DNA of 12,509 nt, taken from contig JAJZQA010000033.1 in the NCBI GenBank assembly GCA_021810985.1, positions 1 to 12,509 of the forward strand. Reading direction: 5' to 3'. The notes under the pieces are model-generated. The model was not told the origin of the DNA, did not search any database, and saw nothing but the letters and a program-made list of their open reading frames with translations. Shown here piece after piece: positions 1 through 6,281 of this stretch (position 1 is the stretch's first letter; each line of letters opens with the position of its first letter). The position numbers and the translations under genes were made by a program. This DNA is from Deltaproteobacteria bacterium. GTDB taxonomy: Bacteria; Desulfobacterota; Desulfuromonadia; Geobacterales; Geobacteraceae.

Positions 1-52
1 GCATTTCCGTTTTGGTTCGGGCTGTTTGCGGCAAGTGTCCGCTCCTTTCACC

Positions 53-81
53 TTGACAAAAGATATGCCGCCCTTTATTTT
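53..81 (+). promoter_or_regulatory. Sigma-70-like promoter for the hpnJ-hpnK-DMT unit
   Basis: A perfect -35 hexamer TTGACA (53-58) is followed after exactly 17 bases by TATTTT (76-81), which matches the TATAAT consensus at four of six positions. Transcription would start near 88, giving a leader of about 45 nt before the hpnJ start at 133. No other promoter is obvious before the next two genes, which are closely packed. An upstream gene reading through from outside the window cannot be excluded. Confidence 0.55.
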
Positions 82-132
82 ACTAGATTGTTTTGAACCT
101 GAAAAAAGATGATCGTCTTAATAGGAGAACCC

Positions 133-1563
133 ATGAAACCGTTGTTTTTGAACCCGCCCACTTTCGAAGACTTTGATGGCGGCGCCGGTGCCCGTTACCA
201 GGCGTCACGCGAAGTCACCTCTTTCTGGTATCCGACCTGGCTCTGTTTTCCGGCCGGGATGATCGAAGGGAGCCGGGTAGTGGATGCGCCGGTGCAGAAA
301 CTGACCCTGGAAGATTGCATAGATATAGCCGCTGACTACGATATGGTGGTGATGTACACCTCCACCCCGACCTTTGCCATCGATGTGGAGACGGCCCGCC
401 GGATCAAGGAGCGGAATCCGTCCATCGTTACCATACTGACCGGACCGCACGTTTCGGTGCTGCCGGAAGAATCTCTCCAGCGGGCCGGTGCGGCGGTGGA
501 CATCGTCTGTCGCGGCGAGTTCGACTATTCCGTGAAGGACCTGGCCGAGGGGCTGACCTGGGAGAAGGTGGACGGCATCAGCTTCCAGAAGGACGGTAAG
601 ATCATCTCCACCCCGGACCGGCCGCCGATCACCGACCTGGATGCGCTGCCCTTTGCCAGCCAGATCTATCAGCGGGACCTGCCGATCCAGGAGTATATCA
701 TTCCCCACTTCAAGCATCCCTACGTTTCGATCTATTCGAGCCGCGGATGTCCATCGCGCTGCATCTACTGCCTCTGGCCGCAGACCTTTTCCGGTCGCAC
801 CATGCGCACCCGCAGCCCGGAAAACGTATACCAGGAAGTGAAGTGGATCGTGGAGAACATCCCGGGCGTCAAGGAAATCTCCTTTGACGACGATACCTTT
901 ACCGCCAACAAGGAACATGCGCGGGCCGTTGCCGAAAAGATCAAGCCGCTTGGAATTTCCTGGACCATCAACGCCCGGGCGAACTGCGATTACGAAACCC
1001 TCAGAATCATGCGCGATGCCGGACTTCGTCACGTTGTCGTCGGTTTCGAATCCGGAAACGATCAGATCCTGAAGAATATCAAGAAGGGTGTCACCAAGGC
1101 GCAGGCCTTGGAGTTCGCCCGGAACTGCAAAAAACTTGGACTCTCGGTGCATGGTGCCTTCGTCATGGGCCTGCCCGGTGAAACCAAGGAGACGATTCTC
1201 GAAACCATCGAGTTTGCCAAACAACTGGACATCAACTCCATTCAGGCCTCTCTGGCTTCCCCCTATCCGGGCACGGAGTTCTATGACCTGGCAAAAAAGG
1301 AAGGCTGGATCACCTCCGACAGTTTCCTCGATGAAACCGGCCACCAGACCTGCGTCATCAATTATCCCCATCTTTCCAACCGCGAGATCTTTGATGCCGT
1401 GGAGACTATCTATAATAAATTCTATTTCCGGCCCAAATATATTGCCCGCAGTATCTTGAAGATGATTACCAGCAGTGAGGATCGGAAGAAGCTTCTCAAG
1501 GAAGGTGCCCAGTACCTTGCCTACATGAAGAAACGCAAGAAATCCAGTTGCTCCTCCTGTTAG
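133..1563 (+). CDS. hpnJ: HpnJ, hopanoid-associated B12-type radical SAM protein
   Basis: This 476-residue protein matches HpnJ in length and layout. In Burkholderia, HpnJ is needed to turn glucosaminyl-bacteriohopanetetrol into the cyclitol ether form, a proposed sugar ring contraction. The N-terminal third (roughly residues 1-150) looks like a cobalamin-binding Rossmann domain, with GPHVSVLPEE near its end, but I see no DxHxxG cobalt-ligand motif. The radical SAM core follows, with CPSRCIYC giving the CxxxCxxC iron-sulfur ligands Cys206, Cys210 and Cys213, and later FESGNDQILK and GLPGET segments. The tail ends SSCSSC, an unusual terminal CxxC (Cys473, Cys476). I chose the ATG at 133 over the in-frame ATG at 109 because AGGAG (123-127) lies five bases before it and the protein then starts MKPLFLNPPTFEDFDGG. 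The protein is probably cytosolic. Family assignment is from recognition, not a search. Confidence 0.88.
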   Translation: MKPLFLNPPTFEDFDGGAGARYQASREVTSFWYPTWLCFPAGMIEGSRVVDAPVQKLTLEDCIDIAADYDMVVMYTSTPTFAIDVETARRIKERNPSIVTILTGPHVSVLPEESLQRAGAAVDIVCRGEFDYSVKDLAEGLTWEKVDGISFQKDGKIISTPDRPPITDLDALPFASQIYQRDLPIQEYIIPHFKHPYVSIYSSRGCPSRCIYCLWPQTFSGRTMRTRSPENVYQEVKWIVENIPGVKEISFDDDTFTANKEHARAVAEKIKPLGISWTINARANCDYETLRIMRDAGLRHVVVGFESGNDQILKNIKKGVTKAQALEFARNCKKLGLSVHGAFVMGLPGETKETILETIEFAKQLDINSIQASLASPYPGTEFYDLAKKEGWITSDSFLDETGHQTCVINYPHLSNREIFDAVETIYNKFYFRPKYIARSILKMITSSEDRKKLLKEGAQYLAYMKKRKKSSCSSC

Positions 1564-1593
1564 TGAATCATGGCCGCTCTTCGCACCTCAGAC

Positions 1594-2460
1594 ATGAAAA
1601 AGCTGATAATCAATGCCGATGACTTCGGACTTTCCGGTGGCGCCAACCGGGCTGTGATCCGGGCCCACCGGGAAGGTATCCTTACCAGTACTTCCCTGAT
1701 GGTCGGCGGCCAGGCCTTTGACGAGGCCGTGTCCCTTGCAAAAGAAAATCCGGGACTCCAGGTCGGTCTGCACCTGACCCTGCTGCAGGGGAAGGCGGTT
1801 CTTTCGCCGCAGGAGCTGCCCGGGCTGGTGGATCGCGAGGGGAACTTCCCAACCGATCCGGTGATGACCGGGATGCGCTACTTTTTCCGCAGGTCGCTGC
1901 GCAGGGAAATGCAGCGGGAGATCGAGGCACAGATCCTCCGATTTCGGGAGACCGGCCTGCCGTTGAGCCATATTGACGGCCACCTGAACATTCACATGCA
2001 TCCCACGGTCTTTGCCATTCTGGCTGAACTGATGCCCAAATATGGCATCAAGAGCTTTCGCCTTACCCGGGAAAACCTGGCGCAGGACCCGGCCATGGAT
2101 GGAACGCGGCGCTTCGGCCGGCGACTCGACGCCTTCATCTTTGCCCGACTGGCGGAAAACTGCCGGCCGGTGCTGGAAAATCTTGGGATCTTCTATGCCG
2201 ATGAGGTGAAGGGTCTGCTCAACTCCGGCAAAATGACGGAGGAGTATCTCTTGAAAGTCCTGGATTGCTTGAAACCGGGCTGTACGGAAATATATTTTCA
2301 TCCCGGCTGCCTGCCGGACCCGGAACTGTCTGCCTGGATGCCCGGCTATCTGCACGAAGAAGAACTGGCGGCCCTGACCAGTCCCAAGGTGCGTGAAAAA
2401 ATAACCCAACAGGGAATACAACTCGGTACCTACCGGGGAGGGGAATACAACGATGTTTAA
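1594..2460 (+). CDS. hpnK: HpnK, YdjC/ChbG-family deacetylase of hopanoid biosynthesis
   Basis: This 288-residue protein is of the YdjC/ChbG carbohydrate deacetylase type. In hopanoid producers HpnK is thought to remove the acetyl group from N-acetylglucosaminyl-bacteriohopanetetrol, giving the amino sugar that HpnJ then uses. Visible family marks are NADDFG at residues 7-12 (Asp9/Asp10), GLHLTL with His60, SHIDGHLNIHMHP (126-137, metal and active-site histidines) and a late YFHPG. It follows hpnJ by 30 bases and overlaps the next gene by 8 bases, so the three are surely co-transcribed. The frame also has an ATG at 1570, which would add MAALRTSD. Neither start has a clear Shine-Dalgarno sequence; I prefer 1594 because family members normally begin right at MKKLIINADDFG. 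Translational coupling to hpnJ may compensate for the weak site. Confidence 0.87.
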   Translation: MKKLIINADDFGLSGGANRAVIRAHREGILTSTSLMVGGQAFDEAVSLAKENPGLQVGLHLTLLQGKAVLSPQELPGLVDREGNFPTDPVMTGMRYFFRRSLRREMQREIEAQILRFRETGLPLSHIDGHLNIHMHPTVFAILAELMPKYGIKSFRLTRENLAQDPAMDGTRRFGRRLDAFIFARLAENCRPVLENLGIFYADEVKGLLNSGKMTEEYLLKVLDCLKPGCTEIYFHPGCLPDPELSAWMPGYLHEEELAALTSPKVREKITQQGIQLGTYRGGEYNDV

Positions 2461-2833
2461 GACTGTTGTCGTGATGCTGCTGGCCGTTTCCGCCGGCACG
2501 GTGGGTGACCTGCTGCTTACCAAGGGAATGAAGGAACTGGGCGATCTCTCGGCCATGAATCTGCGCGGGCTCCTGTCCGCGGCCTATCAGGCCATGACCA
2601 GCCCCAAGCTGGTGCTCGGCACGGCAATGCTTGCCGTGTTCTTCTTTCTCTGGCTGGCGGTCCTTTCCTGGGAAGACCTGACCGTGGCCCTGCCCATGCA
2701 GGCCCTGAACTATGTACTGGTTGCCTTTCTCTCCCAATATTTCCTCGGCGAGATCGTAACCCCGATGCGCTGGGCCGGAACCATCCTAGTCTGCATCGGC
2801 GTCATCCTCATCACCAAGAGCAGCGGCGCGTAA
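2453..2833 (+). CDS. Small DMT/EamA-family membrane protein (ArnE/F- or SMR-like)
   Basis: This 126-residue protein has four predicted membrane helices, at about residues 4-22, 54-72, 77-98 and 105-122. The stretch VALPMQALNYVLVAFLSQYFLGE and the last helix resemble half-size EamA/DMT proteins, such as the ArnE/ArnF flippase subunits and small multidrug transporters, which act as dimers. Its ATG overlaps the end of hpnK by 8 bases and has a strong purine-rich site (GGGGAGGGG, about 2435-2443). Tight coupling to hpnJ and hpnK suggests a role with hopanoids, perhaps moving an amino-sugar or cyclitol hopanoid or its precursor across the inner membrane; that is inference. It could instead be a generic small transporter. 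It is not HpnL, which is a larger membrane protein of a different family. Confidence 0.8.
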   Translation: MFKTVVVMLLAVSAGTVGDLLLTKGMKELGDLSAMNLRGLLSAAYQAMTSPKLVLGTAMLAVFFFLWLAVLSWEDLTVALPMQALNYVLVAFLSQYFLGEIVTPMRWAGTILVCIGVILITKSSGA

Positions 2834-2863
2834 CAGGCTGTTCCAACTCCACGTTCTGGCCGG

Positions 2864-2881
2864 GGGGGCATGTTAGCCCCC
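2864..2881 (+). other. Short GC-rich stem-loop after the hopanoid unit
   Basis: GGGGGC (2864-2869) and GCCCCC (2876-2881) form a six-pair stem with a six-base loop, 31 bases after the stop of the DMT gene. No T-run follows, so it is not a classic intrinsic terminator; it could protect the 3' end of the transcript. The rest of the gap to 3030 shows no gene. An A/T-rich patch with TAAAAT at 2988-2993 could be a -10 element, but I see no matching -35. Confidence 0.3.
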
Positions 2882-3030
2882 TGGTCACGGCATTTTCCCT
2901 ACTTTCCTCGCTATCATTTCCCTGCAACCTTGCCTGCGTGACTTCCGTAGATCTTTTCCTCAATCGCCGATCTCAGAAATTTTATGGTAAAATAATCCCT
3001 GCTGCATTTCCGGAGCTAGACTTCGGATTG

Positions 3031-3182
3031 AAAAGCTTTTTTTGCCACAGAGGACACAGAGGACTCAGAGGAAAGGCAGGATCAAGCGAAATCTGAAAGT
3101 CCCCAACAAGAGTTTATTTTAGAAAATAGACTGGATTTTGACTTCTCTGTGCTCTCTGTGTCCTCTGTGGCAAATAGCTTTT
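3031..3182. repeat. Intergenic inverted repeat with 9-bp tandem units
   Basis: The core arms are 21 bases long and perfectly complementary: 3041-3061 on the left and 3154-3174 on the right. Outer AAAAGC (3031-3036) and GCTTTT (3177-3182) extend them with a two-base length difference between. The left arm contains three near-identical 9-mers: CACAGAGGA at 3046-3054 and 3055-3063, then CTCAGAGGA at 3064-3072. The right arm has the matching CTCTGTG units, more diverged inward. The central loop of about 90 bases is A/T-rich with no ORF. The element ends 28 bases before the cinA-like Shine-Dalgarno, so it would be transcribed as a hairpin or contain that gene's promoter. I recall similar CACAGAGGA repeats scattered between genes of Geobacter-like and other environmental bacteria. 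Confidence 0.8.
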
Positions 3183-3220
3183 TTTGTTCACTACCAAGCA
3201 CGTCGTTACAAGGAGGTTCC

Positions 3221-4042
3221 ATGTCTCATGCGAATTCCGTAGAGATTCTTGTGGTCGGTAATGAGATCCTGATCGGCGATATCCAGGATACGAACACCAA
3301 CTGGATCTGCAAATTGATCAATGGCCGGGGCGGCTACGTGGCCCGGGCCACCATGCTCCGCGATGTTCCCGAGGAAATCGCCGGTGCGGTCCGTTCGGCC
3401 ATCGTCCGTGGAGTGTCGGTGCTGTTCACCTCCGGCGGGTTGGGCCCGACCGCGGATGACTTGACCGTGGCCGCGGTAGCCGATGGCGCCGGTCTGGAAC
3501 TGAAGCTCGATGAAAAAGCCCGCGAGATGGTGAAAGTACGCTACGACGAGCTGTTCGCGCAGGGGATCATGTCTCAGGGCGGCTTGAACCCGGCCAGGGA
3601 AAAGATGGCCTGGCTGCCGCTTGGCGCGGAACCGCTCCATAATCCAGTCGGCACGGCGCCCGGCGTCCTCTTTAAAGCCGGCCGCACGACCATCATCTGT
3701 CTGCCGGGAGTACCTTCGGAACTGAAGGGGATCATCACCACCTCACTGGAGCCTTTTCTGGCCGAAACCTTCGGCAATGGCGGTTCACACACTCGGGCCA
3801 TTACCGTCCGCTGCAATGACGAATCACTGCTGGAGCCGGTGCTGAGCCGGGTGGTGCCGGAACATCCGCGCGTCTATATCAAATCGTTGGCCAGGACCAT
3901 CGGCGAAACGCCGGAACTGGATATTACCCTGACGGTGACCGGCGGTGACGAGGGCGAGCGGGTCCAATCGCTCGATGCGGCCTACCGGGCCTTGCGGGAT
4001 GGCCTGACGCAGATCGGCATTCACAATTGGGATAAGGTCTGA
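3221..4042 (+). CDS. cinA: CinA-like protein, MoCF and KH domains only
   Basis: This 273-residue protein has the molybdopterin-binding (MoaB/Mog-like, MoCF) domain of CinA. It starts with VEILVVGNEILIGDIQDTNT and carries the characteristic TSGGLGPTADDLT segment and later the CLPGVPSEL segment. A KH-like region follows, containing RVYIKSLART and TPELDITLTVTG. Full-length CinA proteins are about 410-420 residues and end with a PncC-type nicotinamide-nucleotide amidase domain; that domain is absent here, and the reading frame ends cleanly at TGA. The family is tied to NAD/NMN salvage and, in some species, competence, but this short form may only hydrolyse ADP-ribose-type nucleotides or do something else. 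I chose ATG 3221 because AAGGAGG (3210-3216) precedes it. The longer in-frame start at 3149 would translate part of the repeat and is unlikely. Confidence 0.85.
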   Translation: MSHANSVEILVVGNEILIGDIQDTNTNWICKLINGRGGYVARATMLRDVPEEIAGAVRSAIVRGVSVLFTSGGLGPTADDLTVAAVADGAGLELKLDEKAREMVKVRYDELFAQGIMSQGGLNPAREKMAWLPLGAEPLHNPVGTAPGVLFKAGRTTIICLPGVPSELKGIITTSLEPFLAETFGNGGSHTRAITVRCNDESLLEPVLSRVVPEHPRVYIKSLARTIGETPELDITLTVTGGDEGERVQSLDAAYRALRDGLTQIGIHNWDKV

Positions 4043-4065
4043 TTGTTTCAGTGGTTGGGGAAGTG

Positions 4066-4100
4066 GGGAACAGGGTACAGGGAACAGGGGGCAGGGAACA
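4066..4100. repeat. Five tandem heptamers of GGGAACA type
   Basis: Five consecutive 7-mers follow the cinA-like stop codon: GGGAACA, GGGTACA, GGGAACA, GGGGGCA, GGGAACA. They lie in the 138-base gap between two convergent genes. There is no stem-loop or T-run beside them. The purine-rich strand is G-rich enough to allow unusual DNA structure, but no function can be read from the sequence. Confidence 0.75.
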
Positions 4101-4180
4101 GAGTGGCTAGGAGCCTATCGGACTTAGGGTAAATCTGCTACAAATCCGTCTGGACGGTCCATATTTCGCCGCTTTTGCTC

Positions 4181-4951
4181 CTAATCTTCGATGGTGAAGT
4201 GAAAGGTGGCGGTAACGTTCTGGCCTGACATTCTGTTGTAGGTCCGTTCGCTAAAGGTAACCAGGGCCTTTTCGTCGATCATGATGAGGGTTGACGAGCG
4301 GGTGCCGTAGGTCGGGCCGGTAATGAACAGGGGGGCGAGGAGCCGTTCCGTTTCGAGTCCGACCCCGGTGTCAGGCAACAGGCGGTCATCCGGAAGTGTG
4401 CAATCGGCGAGCAGGGCAAAAATATCTTCCACGGCAGGCTGTTTCCCGTGGGCGAGAATCTCCGCCAAAGCTTTTTTCCCGAGTGTAACCTTCGGCCAGG
4501 GCGTATCGAGGAGGTGGTTGCTCAGGCCGTGGATGCCCGGCGGCAGCAGCGGGGGGATGTTTCCCCTGTTTGAGTAGACAAAAAGCTTTTCCCGGCCTCC
4601 GAAGATGAGATTGAAGCCGTTGTAGACCTGGGATTGCTGGCGCAATATCTCCAGATACTCGGCCGGGGACACGTTGCTGCGCAGGAAGTCCGTAACCAGT
4701 CTGCCGCGTGACGGAGCATTGTCCCGTACGCTGCGCGGGTCGCGAAAGTTGGTGATGGCGGCGATGCGGCCGGTCCGGGTGATACCGAGCCAGGTGCCCC
4801 CTGATTTCAGGTCCCGGCCGGCCAGGAGTTGCGGTTCGCTCTCCCAGAAAGCGGCCGGGACGGTCGGGCGCTGGTAGAACTCGTCGCGATTGGCGGCAAG
4901 GATCAGCGGGTAGCGCGGGTGGACCCGGTAGGCAAGGAGGATCAGGCACAT
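4181..4951 (-). CDS. TANGO2/NRDE-family protein
   Basis: This 256-residue protein begins MCLILLAYRVHPRYPLILAA and continues with NRDEFYQRP, giving the name-giving NRDE motif at about residues 21-24. GGTWLGITRTGRIAAITNFRDP and the near-C-terminal TYGTRSSTLIMI segment are also typical of the TANGO2 family (PF05742). Cys2 right after the start Met is conserved in the family and is the reason for suspecting an Ntn-hydrolase-like fold. Eukaryotic TANGO2 and some bacterial relatives have been linked to heme trafficking; the role of most bacterial members is unknown. No signal peptide is seen, so it is probably cytosolic. AGGGGGA lies about eight bases before the start. It sits 30 bases after the lipoprotein gene on the same strand and is probably co-transcribed with it. 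Confidence 0.87.
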   Translation of the reverse strand: MCLILLAYRVHPRYPLILAANRDEFYQRPTVPAAFWESEPQLLAGRDLKSGGTWLGITRTGRIAAITNFRDPRSVRDNAPSRGRLVTDFLRSNVSPAEYLEILRQQSQVYNGFNLIFGGREKLFVYSNRGNIPPLLPPGIHGLSNHLLDTPWPKVTLGKKALAEILAHGKQPAVEDIFALLADCTLPDDRLLPDTGVGLETERLLAPLFITGPTYGTRSSTLIMIDEKALVTFSERTYNRMSGQNVTATFHFTIED

Positions 4952-4981
4952 ATCAGGTGTCCCCCTGGTGCTTGAAGCGCA

Positions 4982-5356
4982 TCATTTCTGCAGTTCTTGC
5001 AGGGCTTTCTCAAAAGTTTCCCGCTTGAAACCTTTGAGAATCGCCTGGTCGTTGCCGATGACGATCAAGGGCACGGACTTGGCCTGGTATTTTTCCGAGA
5101 AGTCCTCCCAGGCGCTGATATCTTCTTCCACATCCAGGTTGGTGAACGGGATCTTTCTGCTGGTGAGATACTCCTTCGCTTCCTTGCAATGGGGACACCA
5201 GGAGGTGGTGTAGAGGACGATTTTCGGATAGGATGAGGATGGAGCCGTGGTGGCTGAGGAAGTGCTCGGGCTTCTTTCCTCGCCCTGGGTGGTGCTGCAG
5301 GCCAGCATGCCAAGAAAAAATACGGTGAGGGCAAGCCATTTCAGTAGTGCGTGCAT
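4982..5356 (-). CDS. Glutaredoxin-like lipoprotein
   Basis: This 124-residue protein starts with a lipoprotein signal sequence: a hydrophobic run at about residues 4-19, then a lipobox-like MLAC with Cys20 as the predicted lipidated residue. A Ser/Thr/Pro-rich linker (about 21-43) leads to a glutaredoxin/thioredoxin-fold domain beginning PKIVLYTTSWCPHC. Its active-site CPHC is Cys54 and Cys57, and KSVPLIVIGN supplies the cis-proline. It probably acts in the periplasm or on the cell surface as a thiol-disulfide exchange protein; partners are unknown. I chose the ATG at 5356 because AAGGAG sits six bases upstream. The open frame continues back to 5782, but that part overlaps the divergent DUF503 gene antisense. 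The gene leads a two-gene unit with the TANGO2-family gene. Confidence 0.85.
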   Translation of the reverse strand: MHALLKWLALTVFFLGMLACSTTQGEERSPSTSSATTAPSSSYPKIVLYTTSWCPHCKEAKEYLTSRKIPFTNLDVEEDISAWEDFSEKYQAKSVPLIVIGNDQAILKGFKRETFEKALQELQK

Positions 5357-5429
5357 TATGGTCTCCTTATCGTTCAGTGGAGGCATTATTTCTGTTCGAG
5401 CAGCACGACTTCCGCTGCGAAGTGTTTTC

Positions 5430-5457
5430 AGTATACCCGAAGGGTAGAAGGAGTAAA
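5430..5457 (-). promoter_or_regulatory. Probable promoter of the lipoprotein-TANGO2 unit
   Basis: On the minus strand, TTTACT (complement of 5452-5457) is separated by 16 bases from TATACT (complement of 5430-5435), which matches five of six positions of the -10 consensus. The leader to the ATG at 5356 would be about 65 bases. The start of the spacer overlaps a small palindrome, TACCC-GAA-GGGTA (5434-5446), which could be an operator or chance. The region also contains the leader of the divergent DUF503 gene. Confidence 0.4.
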
Positions 5458-5491
5458 ATAATATTCTCGGCAGGTCAGGGGAGCCGCCTCT

Positions 5492-5773
5492 ATGTATGTG
5501 TTTGCCGCAAATCTCTATCTTCACCTGCAGAGCCGCTCCCTCAAGACGAAGCGGGGGATTGTGAAAAGCATTCTTGCCCGCGCGCGCAATTCCTTCAATG
5601 TCTCCGCTGCCGAGGTGGATCTTCAGGACCTGCAGGGCGAGGCACTGCTCGGTTTCGTTATTGTCAGCGAGAATCGCGTGCTGGCCCGGAAGACCCTCGA
5701 AGAGCTGGAGGAATGGCTGGTGGCGGAGCGGCCGGACGTGGAGGTTGTCAGTTTCGAAATCGAGGAGCGATGA
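5492..5773 (+). CDS. DUF503 family protein (YlxP-like)
   Basis: This 93-residue protein fits DUF503 along its whole length. It opens MYVFAANLYLHLQSRSLKTK, with the conserved KSLKxKR-like stretch, and ends EVVSFEIEER. The family is small, cytosolic and widespread; members often sit between infB and rbfA and have been linked to ribosome function in Gram-positive bacteria. Here it stands alone, divergent from the lipoprotein gene and followed by about 500 bases without a gene. AGGGGA (5477-5482) lies nine bases before the start. The function remains unproven. Confidence 0.85.
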   Translation: MYVFAANLYLHLQSRSLKTKRGIVKSILARARNSFNVSAAEVDLQDLQGEALLGFVIVSENRVLARKTLEELEEWLVAERPDVEVVSFEIEER

Positions 5774-5917
5774 TGACCTCATCTGCTGTTTCCCGTGAAC
5801 CGTTTTCCGAGTCTTGGCCGGTTTCGGCTTTCCACGGAATCTTATTGATGGTAGTACTTAGGGAGCTGGCGGATACCAAAATACCATCCATTACATCGAC
5901 CTTTCTCGGAACAATTC

Positions 5918-6005
5918 GTAGGGGCGCGGTCTGTGACCCGCCCTGTTGCATGGTCCGGCGTCGTAGCCATTTCCAACAAGGGCGGGTCTGAGACCGCGCC
6001 CCTAC
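5918..6005. repeat. Paired REP-like palindromes in inverse orientation
   Basis: The left copy (5918-5948) and the reverse complement of the right copy (5974-6005) are nearly identical. Both start with GTAG, followed by GGGGCGCGGTC, a 3-base loop and GACCCGCCC, which is an imperfect palindrome with one bulged base. They are separated by about 25 bases of unrelated sequence. A GTAG foot followed by an imperfect hairpin, present as a head-to-head pair, is the layout of REP/BIME elements mobilised by RAYT (REP-associated tyrosine) transposases. No RAYT gene is in the window. The pair lies between DUF503 and the exporter operon. Bases 5774-5917 show no gene, only a weak GATGGTA/TACCATC inverted repeat (5847-5853, 5882-5888). 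Confidence 0.75.
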
Positions 6006-6051
6006 ATTTAAAACGGTATATCAAGAAGTACCGAGTCCCTTATTCCACCAG

Positions 6052-6209
6052 GCATTCAAGCTGACACCTTACCACCCCTAACCCTTCCTACCAGAAGTAG
6101 GCGCTTTTAAGCGGATTAGGAGGGGGACTTTAGCACCCCTGCTTACAAAGGAGGACCCAAAGGGCCTAAAGGAGCTGGGGGTGGTTGGGTTTTGTGTCAT
6201 CTTGAATGC
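6052..6209. mobile_element. MITE-like element with 16-bp terminal inverted repeats
   Basis: Bases 6052-6067 (GCATTCAAGCTGACAC) are the inverse complement of 6194-6209 with one mismatch. Further in, ACCACCCC (6071-6078) pairs with GGGGTGGT (6178-6185). The interior holds further small stems, such as CCTAC/GTAGG (6087-6091, 6097-6101), and no ORF. The total length is 158 bases. This fits a miniature inverted-repeat element or a degenerate palindromic intergenic repeat. I see no clear flanking target duplication. It ends 72 bases before the adaptor gene and may influence its transcription. Confidence 0.6.
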
Positions 6210-6281
6210 AACGTAGAATTATCAAAGATTTGCTTAAGCCAAGAATCTAGCTGCAAAACAGGAAGGTGGCAGAGACACGCT

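Noticed and set aside
1..96. Open frame from base 1 ending LFAASVRSFHLDKRYAALYFTRLF then TGA, a possible C-terminus of an upstream gene.
   Set aside because: It is too short to assign, a second frame is also open across the same bases, and a good promoter lies within it. It remains possible that it is the tail of an upstream membrane protein.
109..132. Earlier start for hpnJ at 109.
   Set aside because: The extra residues MIVLIGEP include the Shine-Dalgarno of the 133 start, and the family begins at MKPLFLNPP.
205..1371. Long minus-strand open frame opposite hpnJ (388 residues).
   Set aside because: It is antisense to a confidently recognised gene, has low-complexity Gly/Arg/His-rich content and no family features; long antisense frames are expected in GC-rich coding DNA.
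3149..3220. Earlier start for the cinA-like gene at 3149.
   Set aside because: It would translate the right arm of the intergenic repeat and the Shine-Dalgarno of the 3221 start.
5357..5782. N-terminal extension of the lipoprotein frame back to 5782.
   Set aside because: The extension runs antisense through the DUF503 gene, and the internal start at 5356 has a good Shine-Dalgarno plus a lipoprotein signal sequence.
5847..5888. GATGGTA/TACCATC inverted repeat after DUF503 as a terminator.
   Set aside because: The stem is only seven bases with a 28-base loop and no T-run; chance is a sufficient explanation.
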